Below, piece after piece: positions 22,400 through 34,850 of a stretch of 64,000 bases of DNA. Source of the stretch: Azadirachta indica (lineage: Eukaryota; Streptophyta; Magnoliopsida; Sapindales; Meliaceae); NCBI GenBank assembly GCA_022749755.1, contig CM040440.1, positions 9,721,269-9,785,268 on the forward strand, read 5' to 3'. A program made the position numbers and the translations under genes. Position 1 is the stretch's first letter. Every line of letters starts with the position of its first letter. Below the pieces are notes generated by a model. The model saw nothing but the letters and a program-made list of their open reading frames with translations, searched no databases and was not told where the DNA came from.

Positions 22400-25300
22400 G
22401 CAAGATACAAAGAAGGTTTGATTATGTGACGAGAGGACCAAGCCAAACTCAAAACTAAAACATTTTCTTGTTACAGAAGTGTATCTAAATCAGAGGCATT
22501 AATCAAAGAAATCAGAAGAAATCAAAGAGAAAATGCCCATCTAAAACAGAGAACTTGTAACCGTAACCCTATTAAACTATTGGTCTGGTTTAAGTTTTCA
22601 CCTCTATCAATCCGACGGAAGCATAATTTAGTGATGGAATGAGAAGGCAACAGCCCTGAAAATATATTCAATTGCGAAGAAAACATCAGCCTGTGAATAT
22701 AAAATTTTAGAGGGAAAGCGACTTTTGGTAAGTAGAATGGTTGAAATGTACAACTACTGTTGTGAACGGGAATCTTTAACCTGATGACTTCAGGCTTGGA
22801 CCAGCCTGATAACTTAGAATAAAGAATTTACTTCCAAATTTAATAATCTTAAAATAAAAATTATCAACATAAAAAATTGACCTTCGATTGAAAATCACTT
22901 TTAATTCGTTTCGCTGGAATTTCAAATCAATTCGAAGTATTAAGTTAATGCGAATTAAAAATTATAACACGTCAATTTTAAATAAAATTTATTCTAATTT
23001 TTTAAAAAAAATTATTGGGAAGTAAATAAAAAATTGGCAGACAGAGAGGACCCGCTGCTGGATTTTCAGTAGCAAAGAAATGGAAAAAATTTTTTAAGTG
23101 ACGGCTGAAGAGACACGAAAAGAAAATTCTTAACCACCCCAACTCCTACTTCACGTCCGAATTTTTTTTAAAAAAATAAAATAAAATATACAATAATGTT
23201 AATGTTGCCTTAAAAGTATACTTCAAATAAGAATTTTTTTAGTAGTAAGAATTTACATTAAATGGAAACTCAATTTAGTTTATAAAATGAGAATAATATA
23301 ATAAATGTATTATAGTATATTACAGTACTTTGAAAATATATAATTATTTTTTAAGAACTTTTTAGTAATTGACAATTTTCTTAAGGGATATTAAAGATCA
23401 ATCCTTCGATTTTAGAAAAATAACAAAAATATATATTTTAATTTATTTATAACAAAGAGGTCTGTATTAAAGACACGTATAAAACTAAATAATAACTAAC
23501 TTTAAGAGCCTATTTTTGACAAAAGTTGTGCTAAAATATTAGAAAATGATTTTGTTTTTTAATAATTTAGGGACTAGAAAGCTACAAGATTTGTGGTTTT
23601 TGTGAAAAACAACAAGAACTCAAAAAAAAAATTATAAAATTAAAATTTTTAGTTTTAAGAGTTTTAAAAAAAGAATAAAATTCTTTGTAAGGTCGCAAAA
23701 GAAATCGAAAAATGGGTCATCAAAAAGATTCTATTTCTAAGAAGAAGGAAAAAAGGATTCTTTGAAAAAAACTTATTTACATTGAAAGAAAGAGAAACAT
23801 TGAAGGAAATCAATAAATTGCATGAAAATAAAAAATATTTAATTCAAATAATTCACAAATCGTCTATTGAAATTTCATCTTAAATTAGACAAAATTTTCA
23901 CTGATAAAAAAAAAACTGAAAAATCTAACTATTAGAACAAGCATAATCAAAAATAAAATAGATAAAATTACAAAAAGAAAAAAAGAAAAAGGATCACTAA
24001 CTCAAGGGATAAATATTAGTCTGAGCAAAACAAATTATTGTGCTAAAATATTATAATCATCCAAAGTGTTTTGATTTATTATTTTCTTAAAACTCAAAAA
24101 ACTTATATGTTATCTTAGTTCCAATTTTTCTAACATTTACGAGTGTAGTGGGAATTTTACCTTATGTGACTCGAACAAGAACTCACCCCTAACTTGACCC
24201 AAACTGACCCAATCATATTTTCTTAAAGAGGTTAGAGATGTAGCAAGAGCTCATCCCAACGCAATCATAATATCAATAAAAAGAATAATAAAATAACACT
24301 ACATAGTAGCATTAAAAAAAGTCAATAATTGTCCACTATTAACTAAGCTATAGTAGATAACAAAACTCTAAATAAATAAATACTACAACACTCCACTCTT
24401 CACAATGAGCAATTGTTCAAGAATAAATAAATTAGATTCTTCAATTAATGAAAAAGTACAAAAAAAAAAATTAACAGAAAACTCTCTCTACTACTCTACC
24501 CTAATATGTTCCTCAAATTATTCTTACAAAAAAATCTTATAACTGCTTCTAACTTAAATATTGAAGAATTTTTGTTGGAAACCGGTACCCTAATCTTTTT
24601 TTCTTTCTTTTTTGCAAATATATTGAACAAAAAGGAAAATTGAATGTTAGATACTAATGGTCAAAAATCAATATCAACAATGAGGGTTAAATAAGAACCT
24701 AAAAAATATATTAGAATTAATAATAGTATCCAAAATTCCTAATTTTTATAACTTTAATGAGAATTATAATCCATCTAATTAACATAGGTTGGTATTCAAT
24801 CCAAAGTCATAAATATGTTATCGAGTCGACGAATGCCTCTCTTTCTTATTTTTTGTGTCAAAACAATCCTTCATTCATTTCAAAATAGTTAAATTATTCT
24901 TATAAAAAATAAGAATAAATTTTCACCAACAAATAAAGAGTATTTCAATAATTTTAATATAAATTAGGAACTTATTTGTTATATATGTAAATAAACAATA
25001 TCTTTATTGAAAATTATAAAAAAAATAGGGCGCCAGATGCTGTTATCCCAATATTATATTATTACAATTGAGCTTAATTTAATATTATTATAGAAGAAAC
25101 AAATAATGATTTTTATTTCATTTCGGTAAAAACAATCGTTTTTGAAAGAGAGAGAGGGGGAGAGAGAAATTATGCCATTCAAAGATGCCATGAACAAGAG
25201 GTTACATAGGGACAAAGCCCATCCAATCTAAACCCAATTTAGAGAAAGTCATTAATTAAAAAACAAATATTAATTAATTAATGTGCAAATTGGTTTTGCC

Positions 25301-26415
25301 TAATTGCATCATCTCTATAATTAGTGGGAAATGCTGAACACAACAACACCACTATCTCATTATTATTATTATTTAAAAAATATAAAGTAATTAATAATTA
25401 TATCTAATGGGCTCTCATTGGAGGAATATTAGGAGCATAATTCCAATTATTCTCCCTTAATTAGTCTTTTAAACAAGTTTTGGGCTTATGACTTTCTTGT
25501 AGACTCTGCTCTAGCTGCCCCCTTGAAATTTGAAAAGGACTTAAATGTTTTAAACAATTTTCTTCCCCCACTTTTTGTCAATTTTTGTATTTTAAATTTA
25601 TTTTCTTAGATATTTGATTGCAAAGAAAGTTTTCAGTGAAACGAAGGTACAATCTCATTTTACTACTTCATCATATAAAATATTGTCTCATATGCATTTA
25701 AATTGACATATGTCGATTATAAAAGTGATTATGATAATGAGTCGAGAAAATGTAATATTTAGATATTTTGATTAAATAGTCTTGTGAGAAGTGTATTATC
25801 TAAAACTTACTCTAAATTATAATTACAGTTAAATTGACTGGTATCTTAATGTCTTTTTTATATTTAAAGTTGAAATGATATAACTTTTAATTTATAATCG
25901 TTAGAAATTGAAAAGTTATAACTTTTAATTTATATTTATTTTGTTAATTATTAAGTGTTGAAGTATAAATGTACCAATAATTAATAAATATAAATTATTC
26001 TAGGAAAAATGAGTATATAAACACATCATACACAATATATCAAATTTATTGTAATATTAAATTGTAAGTATAACGACTAAGTGTTTATTTGGTAAGAATT
26101 ATTTAACAGTTTGAAAAGCATTTTTAGTAGTAAAGCTCGTTTTTATTTGTGTCGTTTGATAGAGAAAGAATTTTGGAGAATCAAAAAAGTTATTTTACTT
26201 CTCTTAGAATAAAATCAAATGTGCCATCTAACTAACAAAGGGCTCATGCTCATGTAAGTTTGAGACCCATTAGTTGTAGAACTCTCCCATAGTTTGTATG
26301 CGAAATAATCCCTTCCATTTGATGGTAGAAATCTCACACATTGGGAGTGAGATTTTAAAAGAGATATCTAATTGCATTGTAATACATTGTAATGTTAGTG
26401 TATGTATATACACAC
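22400..26415. other. AT-rich intergenic region
   Basis: After about 22800, where the 5' leader region of the minus-strand gene ends, the sequence is AT-rich with many short A and T runs. I found no coding frame, RNA gene or transposon end. A short GAGA run lies near 25147-25167 (agagagagagggggagagag). Confidence 0.5.
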
Positions 26416-26419
26416 ATAT

Positions 26420-26596
26420 AAGGGAAAAATCAGCATCCCTTTTCTTTATATCAATTTTTAACCTTCTGGTTTAAACATATTTAATAGTTAAAATTAAATT
26501 TAAAATATATAATTAACACTTAATTCAAATATCATAATACTTAGATCCAAATATTAAAAATTGATATGAAAAAAATAAAAAAAATGAGGTTGCTAA
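26420..26596. mobile_element. MITE-like foldback abutting a (TA)n tract
   Basis: The left arm ATCAGCATCCCTTTTCTTTA and the inverted right arm ATTAGCAACCTCATTTTTTT pair imperfectly. Both then run into ATATCAATTTTTAA, which is exactly complementary. The right end meets the (TA)n tract at 26599-26631. There is no coding capacity. Confidence 0.55.

Positions 26597-26598
<2 letters not shown>

Positions 26599-26631
<33 letters not shown>
26599..26631. repeat. (TA)n microsatellite
   Basis: About 16 TA dinucleotides lie directly between two foldback MITEs. Confidence 0.95.
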
Positions 26632-26635
<4 letters not shown>

Positions 26636-26845
26636 TGATCAACGATCCTATATTTTTACACATATATTTATATTTATTTATAAACTATTAAATTTATATA
26701 TTTTCAATAGTTATACTTGAATCTGATATGTATATTAATTATATATTAATTACATGTATCAAATTCAATCTCATAAAGGGTATAAATCTAACAATTTATA
26801 AATACCATAAACTTATTTGTAAAAATATTGATTTGTCGGTCCATC
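26632..26845. mobile_element. (TA)n-flanked MITE
   Basis: The left arm ATCAACGATCCTATATTTTT pairs with the right arm, whose inverse reads GACCGACAAATCAATATTTTT. Complementarity extends for about 100 bases each side through GAATCTGATATGTATATTAA. (TA)n tracts lie on both sides (26599-26631 and 26846-26864). Relatives lie at 40791-40984 and 57077-57231. The layout matches the 'micron' class known from rice, whose members sit inside (TA)n microsatellites. Confidence 0.6.
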
Positions 26846-27931
26846 TATATATATATATATATAAACTCAAATTTTTTACTTTTAAAATAAAAATTTTAAT
26901 TTTTTTAAAAGTTAAATTTTCTAAATATTTTTTTTATTAATAAATTTTACTTCACTTGTTTTAAAAACAACATTCAAAATTTATTTGTTAAAATAGTTAC
27001 ATAATTATCACTAAAAAAATATTTATAATAATTAAATAATTAATAAATTTTTATTAAAAATCCCGTTCGTAAAAGATCTAATCTAAAAATTTATGCTTGC
27101 AAACTATATACCAAACAAACCTTAAGAACGAGTCTATTTACACCCATAAAATATTCTGCCTGCTCACTAAATTTAACAAATGAAATGTTACTCCTCGAAA
27201 CACAAAGATCAACCAATTTATTGTTAAATGTAATTTTTGTTTCGACTTCCTTATAGTCTACCTGTTCTTAAGAAAAAGTTGAAGCCACTGAGCTCTCAAT
27301 GAGCAAATCAGTATTTGGCATTGCGAAAAAATGAACATCAACTTCCAGCTGGGCATCACTACAGGAAATCAAAAGACTAGTGCATTCAAGAAAGTCAAAA
27401 ATGAATTGAAAGTGACTCCGCAACAAATCCTTAAGCCTTCTTCAAATTCACTCATGCCCACCAAACAAACGCATAAACAGCAACAAGTGATAAACGTGAA
27501 CCAATGAATTAACCTGCTAGAAGTTGCAGGACCCCCCAAGTCAGCATCCCCAGCAAAAGATTAAACACCAAACCTCCATTAAAAAAGGTTGTACCGTGTA
27601 TAAATATGCAACCACAGCCAATTAGGTAACAAGCTGACAGCTCAATAAAAGAATGCAACTCTTCAAACCAAAGCAAAAACCATTTCTTCTTCCTCACTCA
27701 AGAAAATAATACGAGGAAGTGGTGGTGTCATAATATCAATTAACAGCCATGTCATAAAAGCCCCACCTCTAACCTGTGAGAAGGATGTGATAGTGCTGGT
27801 TGCAGAGAAGCTGGGAGCACAGGTTGAGGAAGAAAATGCCCCCTGAAGTAACTTATTGCCGTCCTCCTCTGACTCCTCTTGTTCATTTTTCATCTCCTGT
27901 CAACCACAAATATTATCGGGAAAGTAAGAGA

Positions 27932-28792
27932 ATGAGATTTCCTGGAAAGAAACTGATTCCTCTGCTTGTTTTCATTCTAACAAGTCTTTCCATACTCAGA
28001 CTTCTTAGACTTGCAATAACTACGTCTTCATCACCGCCTTCATCTTCTTTATCGTCAACTCTACAGAATGTGTGCCCTTCTCGTTCTCCTTCGTGCATTA
28101 TGGTTCCGTCATACTCATCAGGATCCTCAACAGATCTGCATAAAACTTCTGCAACAACAACAACTGCTCTCACAAAAAAGGAATTCAAACTTCTATTAAA
28201 TCTCATTACCAGCAAAGCACCCTGCAACCTTCTTATTTTTGGGCTTGAACCACAGTACCTTAAGCTCTCAAAAATCAACGCAAAAGGGATCACCATCTTT
28301 CTAGAGGATGACTCCAATAAGATCAAGGCAAACAAAAGAAAATTCAACAGTAGTCAAATCTTCAAGGTTGAATACCAGAGACCTGCAAAAGATGCTTACA
28401 AACTGCTCAAGCATGCAAGACAAAACCCAGCTTGTGCACCTAATTCAGGATTGCTTCAGGCATCAAAATGCAAACTGGCATTAAGGCATTTACCAAACGA
28501 AGTTTATAAGCACAAATGGGATGTAGTTGTGGTGGATGGACCACGTGGGAACACGCCGGATGCACCAGGTCGGATGGCAGCAATCTACACCGCTAGCATG
28601 CTGGCTAGAGCTGGGCATGCATCACATGTTGTAGTACACGATGTAGATCGAACTATTGAAAAATGGTTTTCATGGGAGTTCTTATGTGAAGAGAACTTGG
28701 TTTCTTCTAAAGGGAAATTATGGAATTTTAGAATTACAGGTCAATCAAATTCCACAAGGTTTTGCCCTGCCAAAACAATTCTCATAGAGTAG
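27932..28792 (+). CDS. DUF579 / IRX15-like polysaccharide biosynthesis protein
   Basis: DUF579 (IRX15/GXM family) proteins are Golgi type II membrane proteins. Some methylate glucuronic acid on xylan or arabinogalactan, and IRX15 members are needed for normal xylan. This is a 286-residue single exon. A short basic N-terminus is followed by a membrane anchor at about residues 8-28, a Ser/Thr-rich stem and the domain from about residue 80. It contains APCNLLIFGL (SAM-binding-like), WDVVVVDGPRG near 196-206, APGRMAAIYTASMLAR and the late Cys in TRFCPAK. An in-frame ATG at 27836 would add 32 residues, but 27932 gives the usual N-terminus right before the anchor. It lies tail to tail with TITAN-like. 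The sequence most resembles the IRX15-side clade, and I would not assign methyltransferase activity. Confidence 0.88.
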   Translation: MRFPGKKLIPLLVFILTSLSILRLLRLAITTSSSPPSSSLSSTLQNVCPSRSPSCIMVPSYSSGSSTDLHKTSATTTTALTKKEFKLLLNLITSKAPCNLLIFGLEPQYLKLSKINAKGITIFLEDDSNKIKANKRKFNSSQIFKVEYQRPAKDAYKLLKHARQNPACAPNSGLLQASKCKLALRHLPNEVYKHKWDVVVVDGPRGNTPDAPGRMAAIYTASMLARAGHASHVVVHDVDRTIEKWFSWEFLCEENLVSSKGKLWNFRITGQSNSTRFCPAKTILIE

Positions 28793-29755
28793 CAGCATTC
28801 TTTTTTCTTGGGTGATTGCACTAGGAAAGTATATCGTCCATAGATAAGCAATCTTTGGCAGAGTCACATCTCAGAAGTTGCACAAGACGAGCATTCCTAT
28901 TGAGAGCAGAGATTTCTCCAAATTTCCATCTCTGCCAAATCTGATTACATTATATACAAAGATAGTAGCCACACCATGCACATAGACGAGTGTAAATGAT
29001 CGATTGAACATTCAGTCTTCAATCATAGGATATCTAATTATTTTTCCACACACTAAATTGCAGTGCTGAGTAGAAATGCTGCATTTCTAGATGCATTTTG
29101 CTTGTCTATCAAATAGAAACACTAGAAAACATACTTAACATGATACTGCAATCCTCTCCCATGCCTAAATCTAATTTTGCTAATTTGCTTATGCATACTA
29201 GGCAACCACCAGAGTATATCAAAGATAAAACATTCTGACAATTATCTGAAACATTTGAACAGAAGAACTGTGTCATCCTGGATTTCTTCAAAAACCATTA
29301 GCTCATTTACTCATAGAAAATTAAGTAGAAGAGCCTGTCACAGAATGGAAGTAACAATTATATTCACGATCAAAGTGCCCAGCTCAAAGATCCATTTCAG
29401 GGTACAGTCATATAGGTTGTGATTTTTTTGGCAACATAGGAACTATCGCACATAGCCATTTGCATTGATGGGACATTTAAAGTTCTGTTTTGCATTATAC
29501 ATGTAATATTGTTAACAAAAATGCATTTTAAATACAATAAGCATAATTGCCAAACTGCTCCTATTTCATCACTTTGTGCAATAAATGACAACTGATTTAC
29601 TACTTCTGAGCTGATCTTCATCCTGAACACTGTTACCTTCCTCAAAAAATCTATGGATTCTATTATGGATCTAGAATCCATCTTGCGAAGGCAAAGAATC
29701 GGATGAATAGAGAAGCAATCCTCTCAACAAGGATATCATTACCAAAGCCATCAAT
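28793..29755. other. Spacer between two convergent genes
   Basis: Presumably this is the 3' UTRs of the DUF579 gene (+) and TITAN-like (-). Short frames on both strands show no conserved motif. Confidence 0.5.
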
Positions 29756-32700
29756 TCAAGGAGGATCACCAGAATCTTCGCCTGCATCTCTTCGCTGCAA
29801 AGGGGAGGAATAGAATATGCATGAACCTAAAACTTCATTTACATAAGCCCTAAATGCAATTAAAAAGCTAAAAGTCAAATACTTAAGGTCAGATGTAAGA
29901 AACATTTTTCAACCATGATTACGAGGTAAAAAATGCTAAAAGTGCGGGGCATATTCATGTTACTCTACTGTTCGAAACTCGACATCAACTAACATACTGC
30001 TTAAAAAGCAACAGCTTCAGCGCATATAGCACAGATGTGCATGTGCAGGCACACATACATCTACACACGAATACTAACTCAGAGTATAAATAGAGCTAGC
30101 CTATAAATTCCACAAAACACTCACTTACCAATTTACAAGTTTACAACTTGAACATAATTTTGTATATGGAAAAAATTCAGTTTTGTAAATGACCCGAAAA
30201 ATGAGTGTTTAAGATTTCGAGAACTGAAAACTCGCCACTGCTGTCAAATTTAAATGTTAGTTTAATGGCCAGGAAACAGGTAGCCCAATTATAAGATATC
30301 TTATCACTCCCCCTCTCCCAGCACAAAAGGCTAAAGCCTCATAAAACTGCATAAAATAAGCAATCAAAGGACGTAGCACTCTACATATGAAATATCCCCA
30401 TATGGAGACAAGGAAAGTCAGGCAATGCAATGAAAATATTGCAGTAAAACTAATATGATTTATCATTTCATCTATCAGAGCTTAGCCTGAAAATATAATA
30501 ATAAACAAAAGAACATCGAATAACAAGGTAAATGAGGATGCAGGGCTCACCATTCGTTTGCTAACATAAGGCTGTATCTTCATTGGCATCTCAGATAGAC
30601 TTTGAACATCTGGTTGTTTTTGTTTCTCAATCTCAAATTCTTTTCTAGATTCCTTCCGACTACCTGATTGCCAAACTCTACCAAAATTGGGGAGCCAGTT
30701 AGGATCACAATCACTCTTAACAATCTCTCCTCTCTTCTCCATCTCTATCTCCAACTTTCTCCTTTCAGCCCATGCAGCTCCCACCCTCTTTGGGTTCAAT
30801 TTCGGCTTCCATGACTTATTTAAAGAAGCAAAGCCAGTTGAAACTGGTTCCAGCCGAATATTTAGCTGATCTCTTTCAGTTGCTTCAAACCATGGTGGAG
30901 GTGCCCCAGAATGCACATTTCCTTCAGCCTCTTGTGTAGCCAAGGAAGAAATTTGAGTTAAACTTTGCATACCTAATAAATAAATAAATCACACAAGATG
31001 AGGCATATAGATCAAATCAGCACCCAGACATTTGTACTAGAACAATACAGCACATACAGACAACTAAGACAATACAAAGAACACATGCAATCCATAATGC
31101 ATACAAAAGGATTGATGGCTTGCTTACTAGGGAAAAAGAAAAAGATAAAACAGAAGCCAAAATGTAGTAGGCATAGAGGATTACCCTGAGAATCGACCTC
31201 TCTGCTGACAACTCTCTTGTCCTGATATGCCTGGTACATCTATTATGCCAAAATGTTACATGTTTGCAGAAAATCAAACTAAAATTCATGCACGACCATA
31301 ATTGAATGAAAGGCCACCATAGATTACAAAAGCCGCATGCTTTAATAAAGGCTAAAGGCATAAAGTAAAAAGTGTAAACAACTTTACTTTAGATATTGCA
31401 ATATGAGTAGGAAATACAAATATATGACGTTGATTCCAAATGAAGGGAGTTACCAGAAGAGAATCATCAAGATAAAGCATTGACTGAGAAAAAGGCATTT
31501 TCCAGACACGCATAAAAGGCATTAGCCTAACAGAATAATTGAACCAAAATCATCCTGAATGACAGAAATGTTCATGGGGTGAATATTGACTAGCAAATTT
31601 TTCGATGCCACTGCAATGATCATAAACTGATAGCAGTTGAAGAATATGATAATTGAAATTTAAAACATATCACGAAGAATTCAATAATTTGGAGCAACGA
31701 TAGCATGAGCATGAAAAATCTATTAAATGGAATAATGCGATGATTACAAGAAAATAGCCGAGTAATCCACAAAATAACACCTATATATGTAAACACCATC
31801 CTTCAACCAATTGAGAAAAAGAGAATATTCACAGTTAAACGCAGCTCCAAGGCCAGACCGCTAGTAATCTCATTTTTGTGCCATAAGGTCTTAGGTCCTA
31901 ATATGACCAACTTTCCAGAAGACATTGAATGCAGTGGCCCTAAGGATAGACATGGCCCTCATAACAACAAGACACTTAAGTATGGGATCAATGTCAGGTG
32001 AACCCAGTTTGAATCAAATTTTTAACAATCCCAAGCCACTAAAATGTAACATAATAGTGGATAATACGTAAATACAGCACAAACAGGTAATTGATAAAGT
32101 AAAAAATAAAAAGCACTGCAACCTGAATGTGTGGAAGTGAAAATAGAAAAAACAATAAGGAAAGAGTGCAGATAGCCCAGCTTACCCCTCCAGCATTGAG
32201 AAAAACATCAGCAGAGCTATTTGTGCCATTACAAACACCATTCCTGTTAACTAGGTGATGCAAGCACAGAGCAGATACCACAAGACTAGAATAAGTATTC
32301 TGATTTCTAATCGCAAGAGAGAAACATCAACCATGAATTGAACTCAATAACTAGAGTAAAGAAAAATTAAACATTGACATAAATTATTAGCATACCCATT
32401 AAATCGTTCGAATTCCATAATCTTGTACCATGACACATCCCAGCAGGCAAAGAAGAGGTAACGGCATGCATATTTGAACCAATATTTGTAGCTCCGGACA
32501 ATTCCCAATGGGATATCTGATACTCATTTGTATGATACTGTAAAGGCATAACACCATTTGAATTATTTGAATTAAGATGGTGCAAAGTATTCTTTGCAAA
32601 GTTACTTATATTTTCAAAGTCAAGTTCTTTGTGGATATCATTAGAAGCTCCTGATGAAAGTCCCTGAGATCCTTCACCACAAGATGCAGCTTCACTCTCC

Positions 32701-33638
32701 AGTAATTTGCACTTCTTCTCCCACTACAAATACAAAAAAAAGCTTTACTTCTCTTTTTTCTCTTTTTAAGCATAAAACAACATAAAAAATCCTACATTAA
32801 TATTTTCCCTTCCTCCCACCATAAAACTAAGCAACCACATATCAAAGCAATGCATAACACTTCATATGATAATTAGAACAACAAAGTTCACTGTTTCGGG
32901 CCATCATTTTTTTTTTGGTTTTTGGTTTTACATAAATCTATAAGAAATAAATAAATCTGTGCGCTTCTAATCAATTTAAAGTCATATGGTTTTCCAAGTA
33001 ACCGCAAATCAACAGCAATGAACAGAACTTTAAAAGATACAGCAAGAAAAGAGCAATACCTTAGAAGCATCAGCTTCCGAAATTCTAAAAACATCGACAC
33101 GATCCATTCCACCTCCATATTTCCACAAAAAATGCTTCAAGTTCTTCAAATGATCAGCACTCGCTAAGTGATCAATTGCATTTTGACTGATAAAATAATA
33201 ACAAAAAGCATTAATTACATAGAAAACAACATTCAAAAACCACCCTTAACAATTCAGGTACTAATAAACAAAAAAAATAAAAACAATAATAAATATCTAA
33301 TTTATATAGTTGGTAGTTCATCAATTAAATAGCCAATTTTTTTTCTCTTAATACAAATCATACCAAGCGAATGAGCTAGTCAGCTCCTCGATATCGCAGT
33401 CGCAGAAGACACACCAGAATCGATTACGAGAGGCATGTTCGGGGCGGAGAACGCTAGGGTTCTTCAAGAAGAACCGAATTTCGTTCGTTTTGTTCTGGAA
33501 TCGAGAGAGGAAAGTAGAGAGTGATTTGGTATGGCTTGGAAAGTACTTGTGTCGCTGCCCTTCGTTATGATTTCTGTTGCATACTTTGCAGAACTCGAAT
33601 TCGGATTTCTGCTTTTTCTTCTTATTCTTTTGATTCAT
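29756..33638 (-). CDS. TTL: TITAN-like zinc-finger protein
   Basis: Seven coding exons: 33638-33364, 33186-33060, 32723-32396, 32250-32186, 31239-31185, 30972-30551 and 29794-29756. Phases agree throughout and the product has 436 residues. Exon 1 has a Lys-rich start then FEFCKVCNRNH and WCVFC. Exon 2 gives CQNAIDHLASADHLKNLKHF. Together they form paired C-x2-C/H zinc fingers of U1-like type. Exon 3 has the family stretch MPLQYHTNEYQIS. Exon 6 has PPPWFEATERDQLNIRL and a Lys/Glu-rich coiled segment. The tail is RRDAGEDSGDPP. TITAN-like is a nuclear protein needed for endosperm nuclear division in Arabidopsis. Exons 4 and 5 are the least certain because they are short. Confidence 0.88.
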
Positions 33639-33639
33639 T

Positions 33640-34850
33640 GGATTAATTCGTTGTTAGGGTTAGGGTTTGGTTTCTTAACCCTGTGACTGTGATTGATCCT
33701 CTCCACTGTTTTACGGACGCTCCGTCCTGGAGTCGAGACAGTCAGAGGAGGTAATTTGCAATTTTTGAAATTTAAAAAAAAATTATTAAAACGTTCTCGT
33801 TTTGTATGACTCCGTAAATTGGCGGTAATAAAACGCACCGCTTTTTAATTCGATGAATTCGGGGTTTCGATTAACTTAAAATTTTTAACAATTTTTCTAA
33901 TGGTAGTTAAATATCTTAATAAAATTATTTAAATTTAAAGTTAAAAAAACAAATAGATCTTATATATAACGATTAAATTTATTATATTTATTATACTGTA
34001 CTTTAAATTTCTTTAATAAAATTCTTATTATTTCGTTAATAAAATTCTTATTATTTCTTAATCTTGTTATTCTATTAAGTAATGTTATTAGTGTTAATAT
34101 AAATTTTATTTGTTAAATAAGATTTCACTAAGTGTCGTGATTATAAATTGACAAAATTTTGACACCACCCCTAATATTTATTAACAAATATTTTAAAACA
34201 ACAAGGCATAATATAGTTATTATAAATGTTTATACAAATTCATTTGTTGAAATTAACGAGTCATGTTATTTCATCTTATATAAATAAATTTATAAAATAA
34301 TTTTAATGTGTAATTATTTTTTTATCACTCAATCAAATATTTTATATAATAGATTTATCTTAAATTGTATAAACTTTCAAAACACTAGCTAGAAGTTGTA
34401 AATATATAATAGTTATTGTTAGGTCTCATGTCTTCCAATTTCATATTCTCAAAAAAGTTTCCTATTCTATAAGATTTTTATTTTCTTTCTATGCAAGTTG
34501 GGTCTCGTAAATTAAAAAAAAAAAACTTTTTTTAACCATTGAATCTAAAGTTCAGTTAATAGAAATAAAGTAAATCCTCTATTAAAATCTCATCAAAATT
34601 AAAATTTTAAGAGATCTAATTAAATAAGAGAAAGAAAAAAGTATATAAATAAAGAGAACGTTAAGAGGGAGAGGATTTCTTTTTTTTTCACATATATATA
34701 TAAATTTATTGGTTGATATAAGGTGAAAAAATTTGTTATCAATAATATCTTTCTTATAATAAAAATACATCTAAATAAAAAATATATATATCAAAAAAGA
34801 TATCTTTTTGAAAGGAGATAAAAACTTAATATGTTCTTTTTCAAAAGCAA
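33640..34850. other. AT-rich spacer upstream of TITAN-like
   Basis: The first ~200 bases should be the TITAN-like promoter and leader, with GGGTTAGGGTTTGG-type telo-box-like sequence at about 33656-33670 that is common near plant housekeeping starts. The rest is AT-rich with no gene. Confidence 0.5.

Noticed and set aside
27509..27893. Minus-strand frames overlapping the leader of the DUF579 gene
   Set aside because: A possible splice (TTCTCACAG|gttaga) exists, but neither peptide resembles a family and they lie antisense to the supported gene's 5' region.
27913..28347. 144-codon minus-strand frame
   Set aside because: It is antisense to the DUF579 coding sequence and is a shadow frame.
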